A stretch of 42,790 nt of DNA, from the NCBI GenBank assembly GCA_015063135.1, contig SUTA01000001.1, positions 1 through 42,790 on the forward strand, read 5' to 3'. Of this stretch, positions 18,586-27,654 are shown piece by piece (position 1 is the stretch's first letter; each line of letters opens with the position of its first letter). Below the pieces are notes generated by a model, which searched no databases, was not told where the DNA came from, and worked only from the letters and a program-made list of their open reading frames with translations. The position numbers and the translations under genes are program-made. Source of the DNA: Thermoplasmata archaeon. Its GTDB lineage: Archaea > Thermoplasmatota > Thermoplasmata > Methanomassiliicoccales > Methanomethylophilaceae.

Positions 18586-19923
18586 ATGAACGCAAAAAGG
18601 GTCCTAGCGGTCCACGACATCTCCTGCGTGGGGAGATGCTCGCTCACCGTCGCCCTGCCTATAATCTCCTCCGTCGGCCTGGAATGCTCGGTGCTGCCCA
18701 CAGCGGTGCTGTCCACCCACACCGGCGGGTTCACCGGGTTCACCTACCGCGACCTCACAGACGACATCGTCCCCATCAAGGAGCACTGGAGGGCCCTCGG
18801 GATGCGCTTCGGCGCGATATACACCGGGTTCCTCGGGTCCTTCGAGCAGATCGACCTGGTGAAGGGGCTCATCGCCGACTTCCCGGAGGCGACGGTCTAC
18901 GTCGACCCCGTCATGGCGGACAAGGGGAAGCTGTACTCGGTATTCGGGCCGAACTTCCCGGCCGGGATGAGGACGCTCTGCGAGAAGGCCGACGTCATCA
19001 AACCCAACATCACCGAGCTCAGCATGATGCTCGGCGTGGAGTACAGGGAGGGGCCCTACACCAGGGAATACGTCTCCGATATGCTGGAGAGGGCCCGCGC
19101 GTTCGGCGCCAGGAAGATCGTCCTCACCGGCATCAGCTTCAGGCAGGGGCAGATCGGCTCGGTGTACATGGATTATGGGACCGGCGAGACCGGGGAGGTC
19201 ATGAGGCCCGAGATCCCGGGATACTACCACGGGACCGGCGACGTGTTCGGCTCCGCGCTGGTCGGAGCCTGCGAGTCCGGACTGTCCCTCGGAGACGCGG
19301 TGGAGTGCGCGGTCGACCTCACCGTCGGGAGCATCGCCAGGACCCACGGATCCGGGGAGGATGTCAGGTACGGGGTGGACTTCGAGCCCGGCCTGGCCGA
19401 CTACGCCCTGGACGTCAGGGCTCACGGGGCCCCGCACCTCGTTAAAGTGGTGGAGGACGACCAGATCAGGATCGTCGCGTCGCTGGCCAGATCAATCTGG
19501 CCCAAGGCTTTCCACGGAATGGAGCCCGACGAGCACCTTGAATACATGATCAACAACCTCCAGAGCTTCGAGGGGATTTCCGACTACATCAGGAACAAGG
19601 GATTCATCTACTGGCTGCTCCAGTGCGACGGGAGATCCGTCGGGTACATGGCGTACGTCCCCGAGGAAGGGTGCCTGCTCCTCTCCAAGTTCTACCTCCT
19701 GGAGGAGTACCGGGGCAGGGGCCTGTCCGATGTGATGATGAGTAAGGCGGAGGAAGCCGCCAGGGGGATGGGCCTCCCGAAGATCAGGCTCGAGACGAAC
19801 CGCCGCAACACCGGGATCGTGGAGATCTACAAGCACTTCGGCTTCGAGATCGTCCGCGAGACCGACAGGGACATCGGCGACGGGCACATCAACCACGATT
19901 ACGACCTGGAGAAGGTACTATGA
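18586..19923 (+). CDS. Pyridoxal kinase fused to a GNAT acetyltransferase
   Basis: Residues 1 to about 285 form a PdxK/PdxY-like ribokinase-fold kinase: VLAVHDISCVGRCS, YVDPVMAD, and the anion-hole/catalytic motif GTGDVFGSAL. It would phosphorylate pyridoxal, pyridoxamine or pyridoxine to the 5'-phosphate. Residues about 290-445 form a GNAT domain with the acetyl-CoA loop YRGRGLSDVMMSKAEEAA and the C-terminal ETNRRNTGIVEIYKHFGFE. The junction shows no CGA, promoter or change of codon use, so unlike other long frames here this looks like a real fusion. A TATA box (CTTTTATAAAAGG, 18557-18569) gives a leaderless ATG at 18586. The stop overlaps the next start (ATGA). Confidence 0.85.
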   Translation: MNAKRVLAVHDISCVGRCSLTVALPIISSVGLECSVLPTAVLSTHTGGFTGFTYRDLTDDIVPIKEHWRALGMRFGAIYTGFLGSFEQIDLVKGLIADFPEATVYVDPVMADKGKLYSVFGPNFPAGMRTLCEKADVIKPNITELSMMLGVEYREGPYTREYVSDMLERARAFGARKIVLTGISFRQGQIGSVYMDYGTGETGEVMRPEIPGYYHGTGDVFGSALVGACESGLSLGDAVECAVDLTVGSIARTHGSGEDVRYGVDFEPGLADYALDVRAHGAPHLVKVVEDDQIRIVASLARSIWPKAFHGMEPDEHLEYMINNLQSFEGISDYIRNKGFIYWLLQCDGRSVGYMAYVPEEGCLLLSKFYLLEEYRGRGLSDVMMSKAEEAARGMGLPKIRLETNRRNTGIVEIYKHFGFEIVRETDRDIGDGHINHDYDLEKVL

Positions 19924-20954
19924 GCGCAGACGACCCGCTGGCGATGATCGACGAGATAATGCAGAACGACCACACCGTGGACGACCTCCAGAGGGTGAGG
20001 GCCCTCATACAGATGGCCGTGGAATCCAGGATCCAGGGATCCCTCGATGCCCTGGACGACCTCGCTGAGCTGCACCCGGACGTCTTCGACCCTGCGTTCT
20101 GCGCCGGACTGGAGCAGAGGGGATTCGAGCTCGGCATTGACGATGCCCTGGCCAGAAGGGTCTACGACCCCACCGTCATGGGCGAGGAGGGCCAGAGGGA
20201 GCTCTTCGAGAAGGTCCTGGAGACCGCCGAGAGATACGGCGGGATGGCCCTGAGCCTGGCCGCGGCCATGTACATGGACGGCCTGGGCACCGAGAGGGAC
20301 CCCGCCAAGGCCATGGAGTACGCCAGGAGGGCCAAGGCGGCCGGGAACGCCGGCGCCGACTCCATCATCGCGGAGCTGCTGCTCTCCGGCGAGGCGGGGG
20401 AGAAGGACCCCGCGGAGGCCGTCTCCATCCTGACGGACCTTGCCCTCGACGGCGACGCCACCGCCATGTACGACCTAGGCAGGGCGCTCATCGCCGGCAC
20501 GGAGGTGGAGAGGGACGAGTCCAAGGGGCTCGACTACCTGCTGAGCGCCAGCGAGGCGGGGTACGTGCCCGCGGTGGTCATGTGCCTGGACCTGAAGAGG
20601 TCCGGGACCCCCATGGACCTGGACCCGGTGAAGAGGCTGGACGAGCTGGCCCGCGAGGGGCAGTCCGAAGCCGCCATCCACCTTGCCCAGCTATACGTGG
20701 AGGACGATGAGTACAACTCCGACACCGCGAAGGCCGAGGAGTACCTCCGCATGGGCGCCGAGGCCGGATCGTTCGGGTGCATCGAGGAGCTGGTGTACAG
20801 GATCGCCGACGACACCGTCAAGGAGGAGTACGAGGGCGAGCTGTACGACCTCATAAGGTTCGGCGTCGCGATAGGCGACGAGGACCTCAACGACCTGCTC
20901 GCGCAGATCGAGGAAGATAGGAAGAAGGCCGCAGATGTTCCTTCCGACGACTGA
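19920..20954 (+). CDS. Sel1-like repeat protein
   Basis: The 344-aa protein has several Sel1-like repeats in its middle (ALSLAAAMYMDGLGTERDPAKAMEYARRA, AMYDLGRALIAGTEVERDESKGLDYLLSASEAG). These alpha-solenoid repeats usually serve as protein-binding scaffolds. It starts by 4-nt overlap with the kinase-GNAT gene and overlaps the start of ygiQ by 20 nt, so it belongs to a translationally coupled operon. The stop is TGA, and it lacks a signal peptide. Related but distinct Sel1 proteins occur 3 kb downstream. Confidence 0.85.
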   Translation: MSADDPLAMIDEIMQNDHTVDDLQRVRALIQMAVESRIQGSLDALDDLAELHPDVFDPAFCAGLEQRGFELGIDDALARRVYDPTVMGEEGQRELFEKVLETAERYGGMALSLAAAMYMDGLGTERDPAKAMEYARRAKAAGNAGADSIIAELLLSGEAGEKDPAEAVSILTDLALDGDATAMYDLGRALIAGTEVERDESKGLDYLLSASEAGYVPAVVMCLDLKRSGTPMDLDPVKRLDELAREGQSEAAIHLAQLYVEDDEYNSDTAKAEEYLRMGAEAGSFGCIEELVYRIADDTVKEEYEGELYDLIRFGVAIGDEDLNDLLAQIEEDRKKAADVPSDD

Positions 20955-22629
20955 CAGGGAGATGCGCGCCCTGGGATGGGACGCGCCCGACGTCATCCTG
21001 GTCTCGGGTGACACCTACACCGACAACTCGTACAACGGCACCGCCCTCATCGGCCACTGGCTGATGGACCGCGGGATCAAGGCGGCGATCATCGCGCAGC
21101 CATCGATGTATGGCCCCGAGGACATAGCGAGGCTGGGCCAGCCGAAGCTTTTCTGGTCCGTGTCCGCGGGCTGCTTGGACTCGATGGTGGCGAACTACAC
21201 CCCCGCGAAGAAGTTCCGCAAGGAGGACGACTTCACCCCCGGAGGGGTCAACGACAGGCGCCCCGACCGCGCCTGCATAGCCTACACCAACCTGATCAAG
21301 AAGCACGCAAAGGGCAAGCCCATATTCCTCGCGGGGATCGAGGCGAGCCTCAGGAGGACCGCCCACTACGACTTCTGGTCCGACTCGGTCAGGAGGTCGA
21401 TCCTGCTTGACTCGAAGGCGGACGGCATCATCTACGGCATGGCCGAGCTGGCCACGCTGGAGGTGGCCGCGTGCATCCGCGACGGGAGGGACTGGAGGGG
21501 GACCAGGGGCGTCTGCTACATGTCCTCCGAGATGCCCGAGGGGTGCGTCGAGTTCCCCTCATACGAGGATTGCGCCTCCGACAGGAGGGCGATGGTCAGG
21601 CTGTTCAACATGTTCAGGGACTCCTGCGACCCGGTGACCGGCACGGACGCCGTGCAGATGCACGGCAACAGGTACCTGGTCCAGAGGCGCCCCCAGAGGC
21701 CGCTGAGGACCGAGGAGCTGGACTCGCTATACGGGTCGGACTTCGAGAACGCCGTCCACCCCTACTATGCCGCGCAGGGCCACGTCCGGTGCATGGACAC
21801 CGTCAGGAACTCCGTCACCATCCACAGGGGCTGCTACGGGGAGTGCGCCTTCTGCGCCATAGCCGCCCACCAGGGCAGGACCGTGGTCAGCAGGTCCGAG
21901 GACTCCATAGTGGCCGAGGTGGAGCGCATGGCCTCCAGGAAGGGCTTCAACGGGATCGTCCAGGACGTCGGCGGGCCCACCGCCAACATGTACGGCATCG
22001 ACTGCGACGTGAAGTCCGCCAAGGGCGCATGCAGGGACAGGAGGTGCCTCGGGAGCAGGCCGTGCCCCAAGCTTATGATCGACCACTCCCGCCAGATCGC
22101 GCTGCTCGACAGGATATCGGAGGTCGAGGGGGTCAGGAGGGTGTTCGTGAACTCCGGGATACGCTACGACATGATCCTGGCGGACAGGAAGCACGGGGAG
22201 GAGTACCTCAGGAGCATCGTGGAGGACCACGTGTCGGGTCAGATGAAGGTGGCCCCGGAGCACACCTCCGACTCCGTGCTGAGGTACATGGGGAAGCCCG
22301 GGACCAGGGAGCTGAAGGACTTCAAGCGCATGTTCGACAGGCTCTCCGCGGAATGCGGCAAGGACCAGTACCTCACGTACTACTTCATGGCCGCCCATCC
22401 CGGATGCACCGACGGCGACATGAGGCAGCTGTCGGATTTCTGCAGCAGGGAGCTGAGGATGAGGCCGGAGCAGGTGCAGGTGTTCACGCCCACGCCCTCC
22501 ACCGAGTCCACCATGATGTACTGCACCGGGCTGGACCGCGAGGGCGGCAAGGTGTTCGTCGAGAGGTCCGTGCAGGGCCGCCAGAGGCAGAAGGGGATGG
22601 TGATCGGGGATGCGCAGGGACATAAGCGA
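20935..22629 (+). CDS. YgiQ-family radical SAM protein
   Basis: This 564-residue UPF0313/YgiQ-like protein has the N-terminal cobalamin-type region (VILVSGDTYTDNS), the radical SAM cluster GCYGECAFCAIAAHQGR (CxxxCxxC), and the family segments DVGGPTANMYG and MKVAPEHTSD. The family's substrate is not known. The conserved part ends near ...VERSVQGRQRQKGMV, and an in-frame CGA follows at 22627-22629. The same frame then stays open for about 118 more codons to 22983, out of register on top of the next gene and full of Arg and Gly, so it is not protein-like. With CGA as the end the overlap with the next gene is 20 nt, as at the previous junction. Confidence 0.88.
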
Positions 22630-23305
22630 CATCGTGGCCGGCGCATGCGCACCCTACTACCCCTCGGTCAGCGCGGCGATGGCCTCCAGGAAGGAGTACT
22701 TCTACTCCTGGAGGGCGAGGGGCGGCAGCATAGAGATCACGCTGTCGGACTATCTGGACGGCGCGCCGGAAGAGGTGCTCTGCGACGTGGCGGAGATGGT
22801 CTGCCGCAGGTCAAAGAAGCTTCAGTGGGGGGAGCCGGAGTCGTTCCTCGAGTACGTCACCGACCCGGACTTCATCGCCGAGTACCGCCCCGTCTACATC
22901 AAGAGGTCCAGGAACCTCACCAGGTCCGACATGGGGGAGCACTTCTGCCTCATGGACTCCGTGCAGAGGCTGCTGGACGATGACATGCTCCAGCCCGGGG
23001 ACATAGAGAACGCCTACATGTCGTGGACGGTCAGGGACACCACCCGCAGGCTGGGGTTCTGCAGCACCATGTTCAGGGTCGTCGGGATATCCTCCGTGCT
23101 GGATTCGCCGGACGTCGACGACGACATGAGGGACTACGTCGTGTACCACGAGTGCCTCCACCTGCGCCAGCGCTACAGCGGCGATTCGAGGCACCACGAC
23201 TCCAGGTTCCGCTCCTGGGAGCGCGCCTACCCGGATTGGAAGGGGATAGAGGCGAGGCTCGGGAGGCTGCACCAGCAGAGGACGGCCGGGAAAGGACGCC
23301 GCCGA
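22610..23305 (+). CDS. YgjP/SprT-like zinc metalloprotease
   Basis: The protein is 231 aa. The zinc site is YVVYHECLHLRQ (HExxH) followed about 14 residues on by HDSRFRSWERAYPDW, the arrangement of YgjP/SprT-like metal-dependent hydrolases. The function of the archaeal members is unknown; SprT relatives degrade proteins, some bound to DNA. It is the last of the four overlapped genes that begin with the kinase-GNAT fusion. CGA at 23303-23305 follows ...RTAGKGRR. The frame then runs 37 codons through the TATA box of the next gene (near 23372-23382) and stops at TGA 23417-23419, inside that gene. Confidence 0.75.
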
Positions 23306-23411
23306 GCGCACGAAGGCTCTTCTACGATTCTGCATGGGCCGGGGCATCGTCCGCAGGCTGCGATGAAGGCAGTTATTTTATCGATGGTGCCGGATTCCGA
23401 TTCGGATTATC

Positions 23412-24299
23412 ATGGCTGACGAGAAGGGCTTCGTTTTCCACACCCACAACGGGGACGTAGACATGGACATCCGCCAGGTGAAGGACCTGGCGGCCAAGGG
23501 CGACCCGGACGGGCTGTACGCCCTCGCCATGGCGTACCTGTACGGATGGGACGTCGACGAGGACCGCGGGCTCGGCTTCGAGTACCTGGAGAAGGCCGTG
23601 GAGGCCGGGCAGGTGGACGCCAAGGCGCTCATGGTCAGCCTCTACATGCAGGGCGACTACGACGGGATCGACAGCGACAAGGCCGCGGAGTACTCCATCG
23701 AGGCCGCAGCGGAGGGGATCCCGGAGGCCCAGCTCTACGCCGGCCTGGCCTACATGGACGGAGTGTCCGTCGAGCAGGACTACGCGGAGGCCGCGAGGCT
23801 GTTCCGCCTGTCCATGAACCAGGGCAACCAGGAGGCCCGCACGAACCTCGGGTACCTGTACCAGAACGGGCTGGGCGTGGACAAGGACGAGGCCAAGGCG
23901 TTCAAGCTGTACCGCACATCCGCCAAATCGGGCAACGTCAGCGGGATGTTCCACATGGGGGTCTGCTGCGAGTTCGGCATAGGCACCGAGGTGGACTACG
24001 TACAGGCCAAGGAATGCTACGAGGAGGGCGCCAAGATGGGCGACCCCTTCGCCGCGGAGAGGCTGGGGTTCCTGTACTCGCAGGGTCTCGGAGAACTCCC
24101 CGCGGACGCGGAGAAGTCGTTCGAGTGCTTCCTCCAGGGCGCCATGGGCGGATCCGTCTCCGCCATGTACATGACCGGCTACATGTACCTCCACGGGATA
24201 GGCACCGAGAAGTCCGAGGAGGAGGCCGTGAAATGGCTGAAGATGGCCTCAGACAACGGCTACGAGGAGGCGGTGGAGCTCCTCACCATCCTCGCCCGA
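23412..24299 (+). CDS. Sel1-like repeat protein (first of a tandem pair)
   Basis: The protein is 295 aa and contains about seven Sel1 repeats of 35-37 residues (for example ALAMAYLYGWDVDEDRGLGFEYLEKAVEAG and TNLGYLYQNGLGVDKDEAKAFKLYRTSAKSG), forming an alpha-solenoid. It has no signal peptide. A TATA box (near 23372-23382) lies some 30 nt upstream. The frame carries a single CGA at 24297-24299 after ...AVELLTILA. A TATA box starts 3 nt later and the frame continues open into a second Sel1 gene, so a conventional caller would fuse them into one 569-aa protein. The junction residues (CFYTSQPMVATIP) are translated promoter and show no repeat pattern. Confidence 0.75.
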
Positions 24300-24301
24300 T
24301 G

Positions 24302-24309
24302 TTTTTATA
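24302..24309 (+). promoter_or_regulatory. TATA box between the two Sel1 genes
   Basis: TTTTTATA begins 3 nt after the CGA of the first Sel1 gene and lies about 30 nt before ATG 24339. It marks an independent transcription start inside what would otherwise be a single reading frame. Confidence 0.6.
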
Positions 24310-24338
24310 CCAGCCAGCCCATGGTCGCGACGATACCA

Positions 24339-24992
24339 ATGAGCGACAGCATCCAGGACAGGGCGGAGGCCGGCGAGGCCGAGGCGCAGTACCAGATGGG
24401 ACTGAACTACATCTACGGCACCGACGTGCCCAAGGACGCCTCCAAGGCAGCGTTCTGGTTCTCCAAGGCCGCTGAGCAGGGGTACCTCCCCGCCAAGCGC
24501 GAGATGGGCATCCTCCTGGCATCCGGCGAGGGCGTGGAGCCCGACATGGAGAGGGCCGTGAAGTACCTCTCCGAGGCCGCAGACCAGCTCGACCCCAGCG
24601 CGCTCTACCACCTGGGGATCATGTACGAGTCCGGCCTGGGCGTGGACAAGGACCTCCAGAAGGCCGTCAGGATGCTCGCGTACGCGGCCGAGATGGGCTA
24701 CCCCGGGGCCGACGTCGACGCCGAAAGGGTGGACAACGTGCTCACCGAGGAGCGCAACAGGAAGCTCAGGGCGAGGCCGATCCTCAAGCTGCAGATCTCC
24801 GACGTGGACGTGGAGGCCGCATGCTGCAAGCGCATGCTCGACGCCCTCCTGGCGCAGGACATCGTGTTCATAGACTCGTACAAGGGGCCGGCGCTCCTGG
24901 GCGAGGACAAGGACGGCATGGACGCCGTGCTGGAGAGCTGCCCGTTCTGCGGCGCCAGGATCCAGCTGATCCCCCACGACACCAAGTTCCGA
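24339..24992 (+). CDS. Sel1-like repeat protein with C-terminal Cys motif
   Basis: The protein is 217 aa (MSDSIQDRAEAGEAEAQYQMG...). It has three Sel1 repeats in the first 120 residues and a C-terminal region with two cysteine sites (ACCKRM and SCPFCGARIQL), perhaps a small zinc knuckle. The chosen ATG lies about 30 nt after a TATA box; ATG 24321 is an alternative. The single CGA in the frame is at 24990-24992, after ...LIPHDTKF. Beyond it the frame passes a short palindrome (24994-25006) and the TATA box of the next gene before TGA at 25119-25121, so CGA is the natural end. Confidence 0.7.
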
Positions 24993-25014
24993 AACCCCCT
25001 GGGGGTCTCCCCCC

Positions 25015-25023
25015 TTATTTATA
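25015..25023 (+). promoter_or_regulatory. TATA box of the 183-aa coiled-coil protein gene
   Basis: TTATTTATA lies about 25 nt before ATG 25046 and just after a GC palindrome. It is inside the conventional extension of the Sel1 gene, showing that this extension is not coding. Confidence 0.6.
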
Positions 25024-25045
25024 CCTCGAAGGATATCATCCGACC

Positions 25046-25597
25046 ATGGATCCAGATTATACGCTCGAGGACGCAGTCAAAGTCCTCAACAAGACCGTCG
25101 ACAGGAAGGCCGCCGAGATAGCGGACATCGAGAAGAAGATAAGGCGCTACAAGAATGAGGAGCGCAGGGAGGCCGCGCAGGAGCTCGTCGACTACCTCAA
25201 GGCCGACAGGATCGCGTACATCTCCGTCATCGCCGACATGACCGACGACGACACCCTCCTCGAGGGCATCGACACCGACACCGTCGTCGTCGACTGCCCC
25301 AGGCTCTACGACGAGTACCTCTCCGGCCTGGATGCGGATGATCTGGAGAACGAGCTCGATGCCGAGGAGATCCGCGCGGACTACTGCGACGAGGTCCTCG
25401 AGATCATGTGCGAGGGCATCGGCCAGGAGGCCCTGGAGAACAAGAAGATGATCAAGGCCCTCATGGACGACCCCGAGGCCTGCAGGATCATCGGAGAGTA
25501 CATCTTCTACGACGACGCCCTCTACGGACTCCTCAACGAGATCGTCCAGAAGAAGAAGGCAAAGAAGGACAAGAAGAAGTCCAAGAAGAAGGACTGA
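25046..25597 (+). CDS. Acidic coiled-coil protein with Lys-rich tail, unknown
   Basis: This 183-aa protein begins with a heptad-like helical stretch (VKVLNKTVDRKAAEIADIEKKI). The acidic middle is rich in Asp (ADMTDDDTLLEGIDTDT), and the tail is made almost only of lysine (KKKAKKDKKKSKKKD). The tail could bind nucleic acid or acidic protein. It is probably leaderless. The TGA is 2 nt before the GTG of the next gene, another coiled-coil protein, so the two are likely co-translated. I recognise no family. Confidence 0.75.
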   Translation: MDPDYTLEDAVKVLNKTVDRKAAEIADIEKKIRRYKNEERREAAQELVDYLKADRIAYISVIADMTDDDTLLEGIDTDTVVVDCPRLYDEYLSGLDADDLENELDAEEIRADYCDEVLEIMCEGIGQEALENKKMIKALMDDPEACRIIGEYIFYDDALYGLLNEIVQKKKAKKDKKKSKKKD

Positions 25598-25599
25598 AC

Positions 25600-26271
25600 G
25601 TGCCCGGAAGCAAGTACGAGCGCGAGCTCAGGTTCATAGACACGGAGGTCCGCAGGCTCAGGGGCCAGCTCCAGAACATGGCGGAGTTCGTCCCCGCCGA
25701 CCCTGCAGAGGCTGCGAAGAAGGCGGAGCAGGTCGATCAGATCGAGGTGCGCATCTCGGAGCTCCTGGCCAGGAAGAAGGAGATCGAGGACTCGTTCATC
25801 GAGTGCGGCCTCGACGTCCCGGACATCTCTAGGAACCTGAACGCCAACACCTGCCGCGACAACGCGCAGTACGATTCAACGGTCGAGGCCAAGGAGGGCG
25901 ATGGATCCAAGCCCAAGTCCGGCCTCGACGACCTCGGCGAGGAGATCTCCTCCATAACCGCCGAGATCAACGAGCTGGAGGTCCTGCTCATGAAGGCCGA
26001 GCTAGACGACACCGGCGAGGCCCCCAAGCTCAGGATGAGCATCAACGCCCTCCGCGACAGGCGCGAGGACCTGATCCACGAGATGAAGGAGGCCAGGACC
26101 GCCCCCAAGGAGGAGCCCAAGGCCGACGACGCCACCTCCAGGAGGCTCGACGCCCTGGAGGCCGATAACCGCGCCATAAGGTCGCAGCTGTCCGGCGTCC
26201 GCTCCGACATGATGGACATCAAGGAGCAGCTCAGGGAGCTGCTGCAGGCCCTCGGACGCGAGGACGACCGA
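25600..26271 (+). CDS. Coiled-coil protein, unknown
   Basis: This 223-aa protein is rich in Glu, Lys, Asp and Arg with long predicted coiled coils (LRFIDTEVRRLRGQLQNM, ISSITAEINELEVLLMKAEL, and LDALEADNRAIRSQLSGV near the end). I start at GTG 25600, directly after the previous stop. The only CGA is at 26269-26271 after ...LQALGREDD. The frame otherwise continues 42 codons to TGA 26398-26400 on top of the convergent gene, in Arg/Pro-rich noise. The CGA lies one base from the convergent gene's own CGA. It is probably a structural or scaffold partner of the preceding coiled-coil protein. Confidence 0.75.
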
Positions 26272-26272
26272 T

Positions 26273-26704
26273 TCGGCGGTAGAAGCTGGACCAGTTGTCC
26301 TCGCCCTTCTCGTCCTCGAACTTGGGGACGCCCTCGGAGAACCCGTCCCAGTCGATCGGCTCCCTGGAGAGTATCACATAGGAATCGTTCTTCCCGTTGA
26401 ACTTGATGGCATCGTTGGACACCATCAGGTCGACGTCGAAGAGCGCGATGAAATCGGCGTCCTGATACTCCCCGTCCGGGTCCAGGATGCTCCTGTCCCT
26501 GTGGATGCTGGTGTACTTCAGGACCTTGGTGCCCAGGAGGCCCTTCACGGTCTTCTTGACGCGGTCCAGGAAGTACCCGTTGCCGATGTCCAGGGTCCAG
26601 AACTCGATGTTCTTCTCGGCCCCGACGTCCACCTTCTCCCAACCGGTGAAATCATCCTTCCTGGTCCCCGCGTAGATCCTGTACTGAGCCTCCCTGGATA
26701 TCAT
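26273..26704 (-). CDS. Small soluble protein, unknown
   Basis: This 143-aa protein (MISREAQYRIYAGTRKDDFTGW...) has mixed alpha/beta character, no signal peptide and no membrane segment, and I do not recognise it. A TATA-like CTAAATAG around 26725-26732 (minus strand) is 25 nt upstream of ATG 26704. The single CGA in the frame is at 26275-26273 after ...NWSSFYR. The conventional frame would continue for 13 residues rich in Arg, Pro and Ala to TGA 26231-26233, lying over the opposite gene. Confidence 0.65.
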
Positions 26705-26781
26705 GCCGGGAACAGGAGCGACGGACTATTTAGCGGTATCATGAGGATGCTCGGAATCAGCATATATACGCAATAGCGGAT

Positions 26782-27654
26782 ATGGGTCGCATGTTCTCCA
26801 AAGCCGTAGGGAAAGCGATAGGCTACACCCGCCCCGTTGTCATATCCATCAGGATGCAGAACGGCGACGTCAAGACCGACACGGCCACGTACACCGTGAT
26901 CAACGACGACGGATGGGCGATTACCGCGGCTCACATCATGGACAGCATGGTCAAATTTCAATCCGACCAGAACAAGGTCAAGGAGATCGCCGAGATCAAC
27001 TCCAAGAGGCCGAAATCCGGGGCGATAAAGTTAGAACCGGACACCATCGTCAACCACTCGTTCTGGTGGGGCTGGGACGGGGTGGCCATAACCAAGGCCT
27101 TCGTCAACAGGCAGATGGACCTAGCCGTGGTCCACCTCCAGGGCATCGGAGACAGGGTGAAGGACTTCCCCGTGCTGGCAGACCCGGAGAGGCCCCGCCC
27201 CGGCACCAGCCTTTGCAGGCTCGGCTACGGGTTCTGCAACATAACGACCACCTTCGACACGGCATCGGGCAACTTCCGCATCCCCCTCATGAAACCCGAG
27301 GAGCTGATTTTCCCGAACGAGTGCATGCACACCCGCACCATCGACCGCGGGATGACCAAGGACAACGAGTTCAGGATGGTGTACGTCGAGACGTCCACCC
27401 CGGGCATCGGCGGCCAGTCCGGCGGCCCCATCATCGATACCGAGGGCAGGCTCCATGCCATGCAGGTCAACACCGCCCACCACCCCCTGGGATTCCATCC
27501 CACTGCCGAGTACGATGGGAAGACCGTGGTCGAGAACCAGTTCCTGAACCTCGGCGTGGGGCTCAGCGTCGGATCGATAAGGCAGATGCTCGATTCCAAG
27601 AACGTCCGCTACTCCGCCGAGGGCGACGAGTCCGGCTACAGGATCACAGGCCGA
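26782..27654 (+). CDS. Trypsin-like (S1C/HtrA-type fold) serine protease
   Basis: This 290-residue protein has a complete catalytic triad: His in ITAAHIMDS, Asp in NRQMDLAVVHL, and Ser in GQSGGPIID. Trypsin-fold proteases cut proteins; there is no signal peptide, so this one is probably intracellular. No PDZ domain follows. ATG 26782 is used; ATG 26791 is also in frame and better spaced from the TATA box CATATATACG (26761-26770). The frame meets CGA at 27652-27654 after ...SGYRITG, then TGA three codons later (27664-27666). The gene is convergent with and slightly overlaps the HAD gene. Confidence 0.85.

Noticed and set aside
22591-22605. A frameshift or programmed slip at the G-run AAGGGGATGG near the end of ygiQ
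   Set aside because: A one-base shift could also end the protein, but the same missing-stop pattern at 15 other genes always coincides with CGA, so a local indel is not needed.
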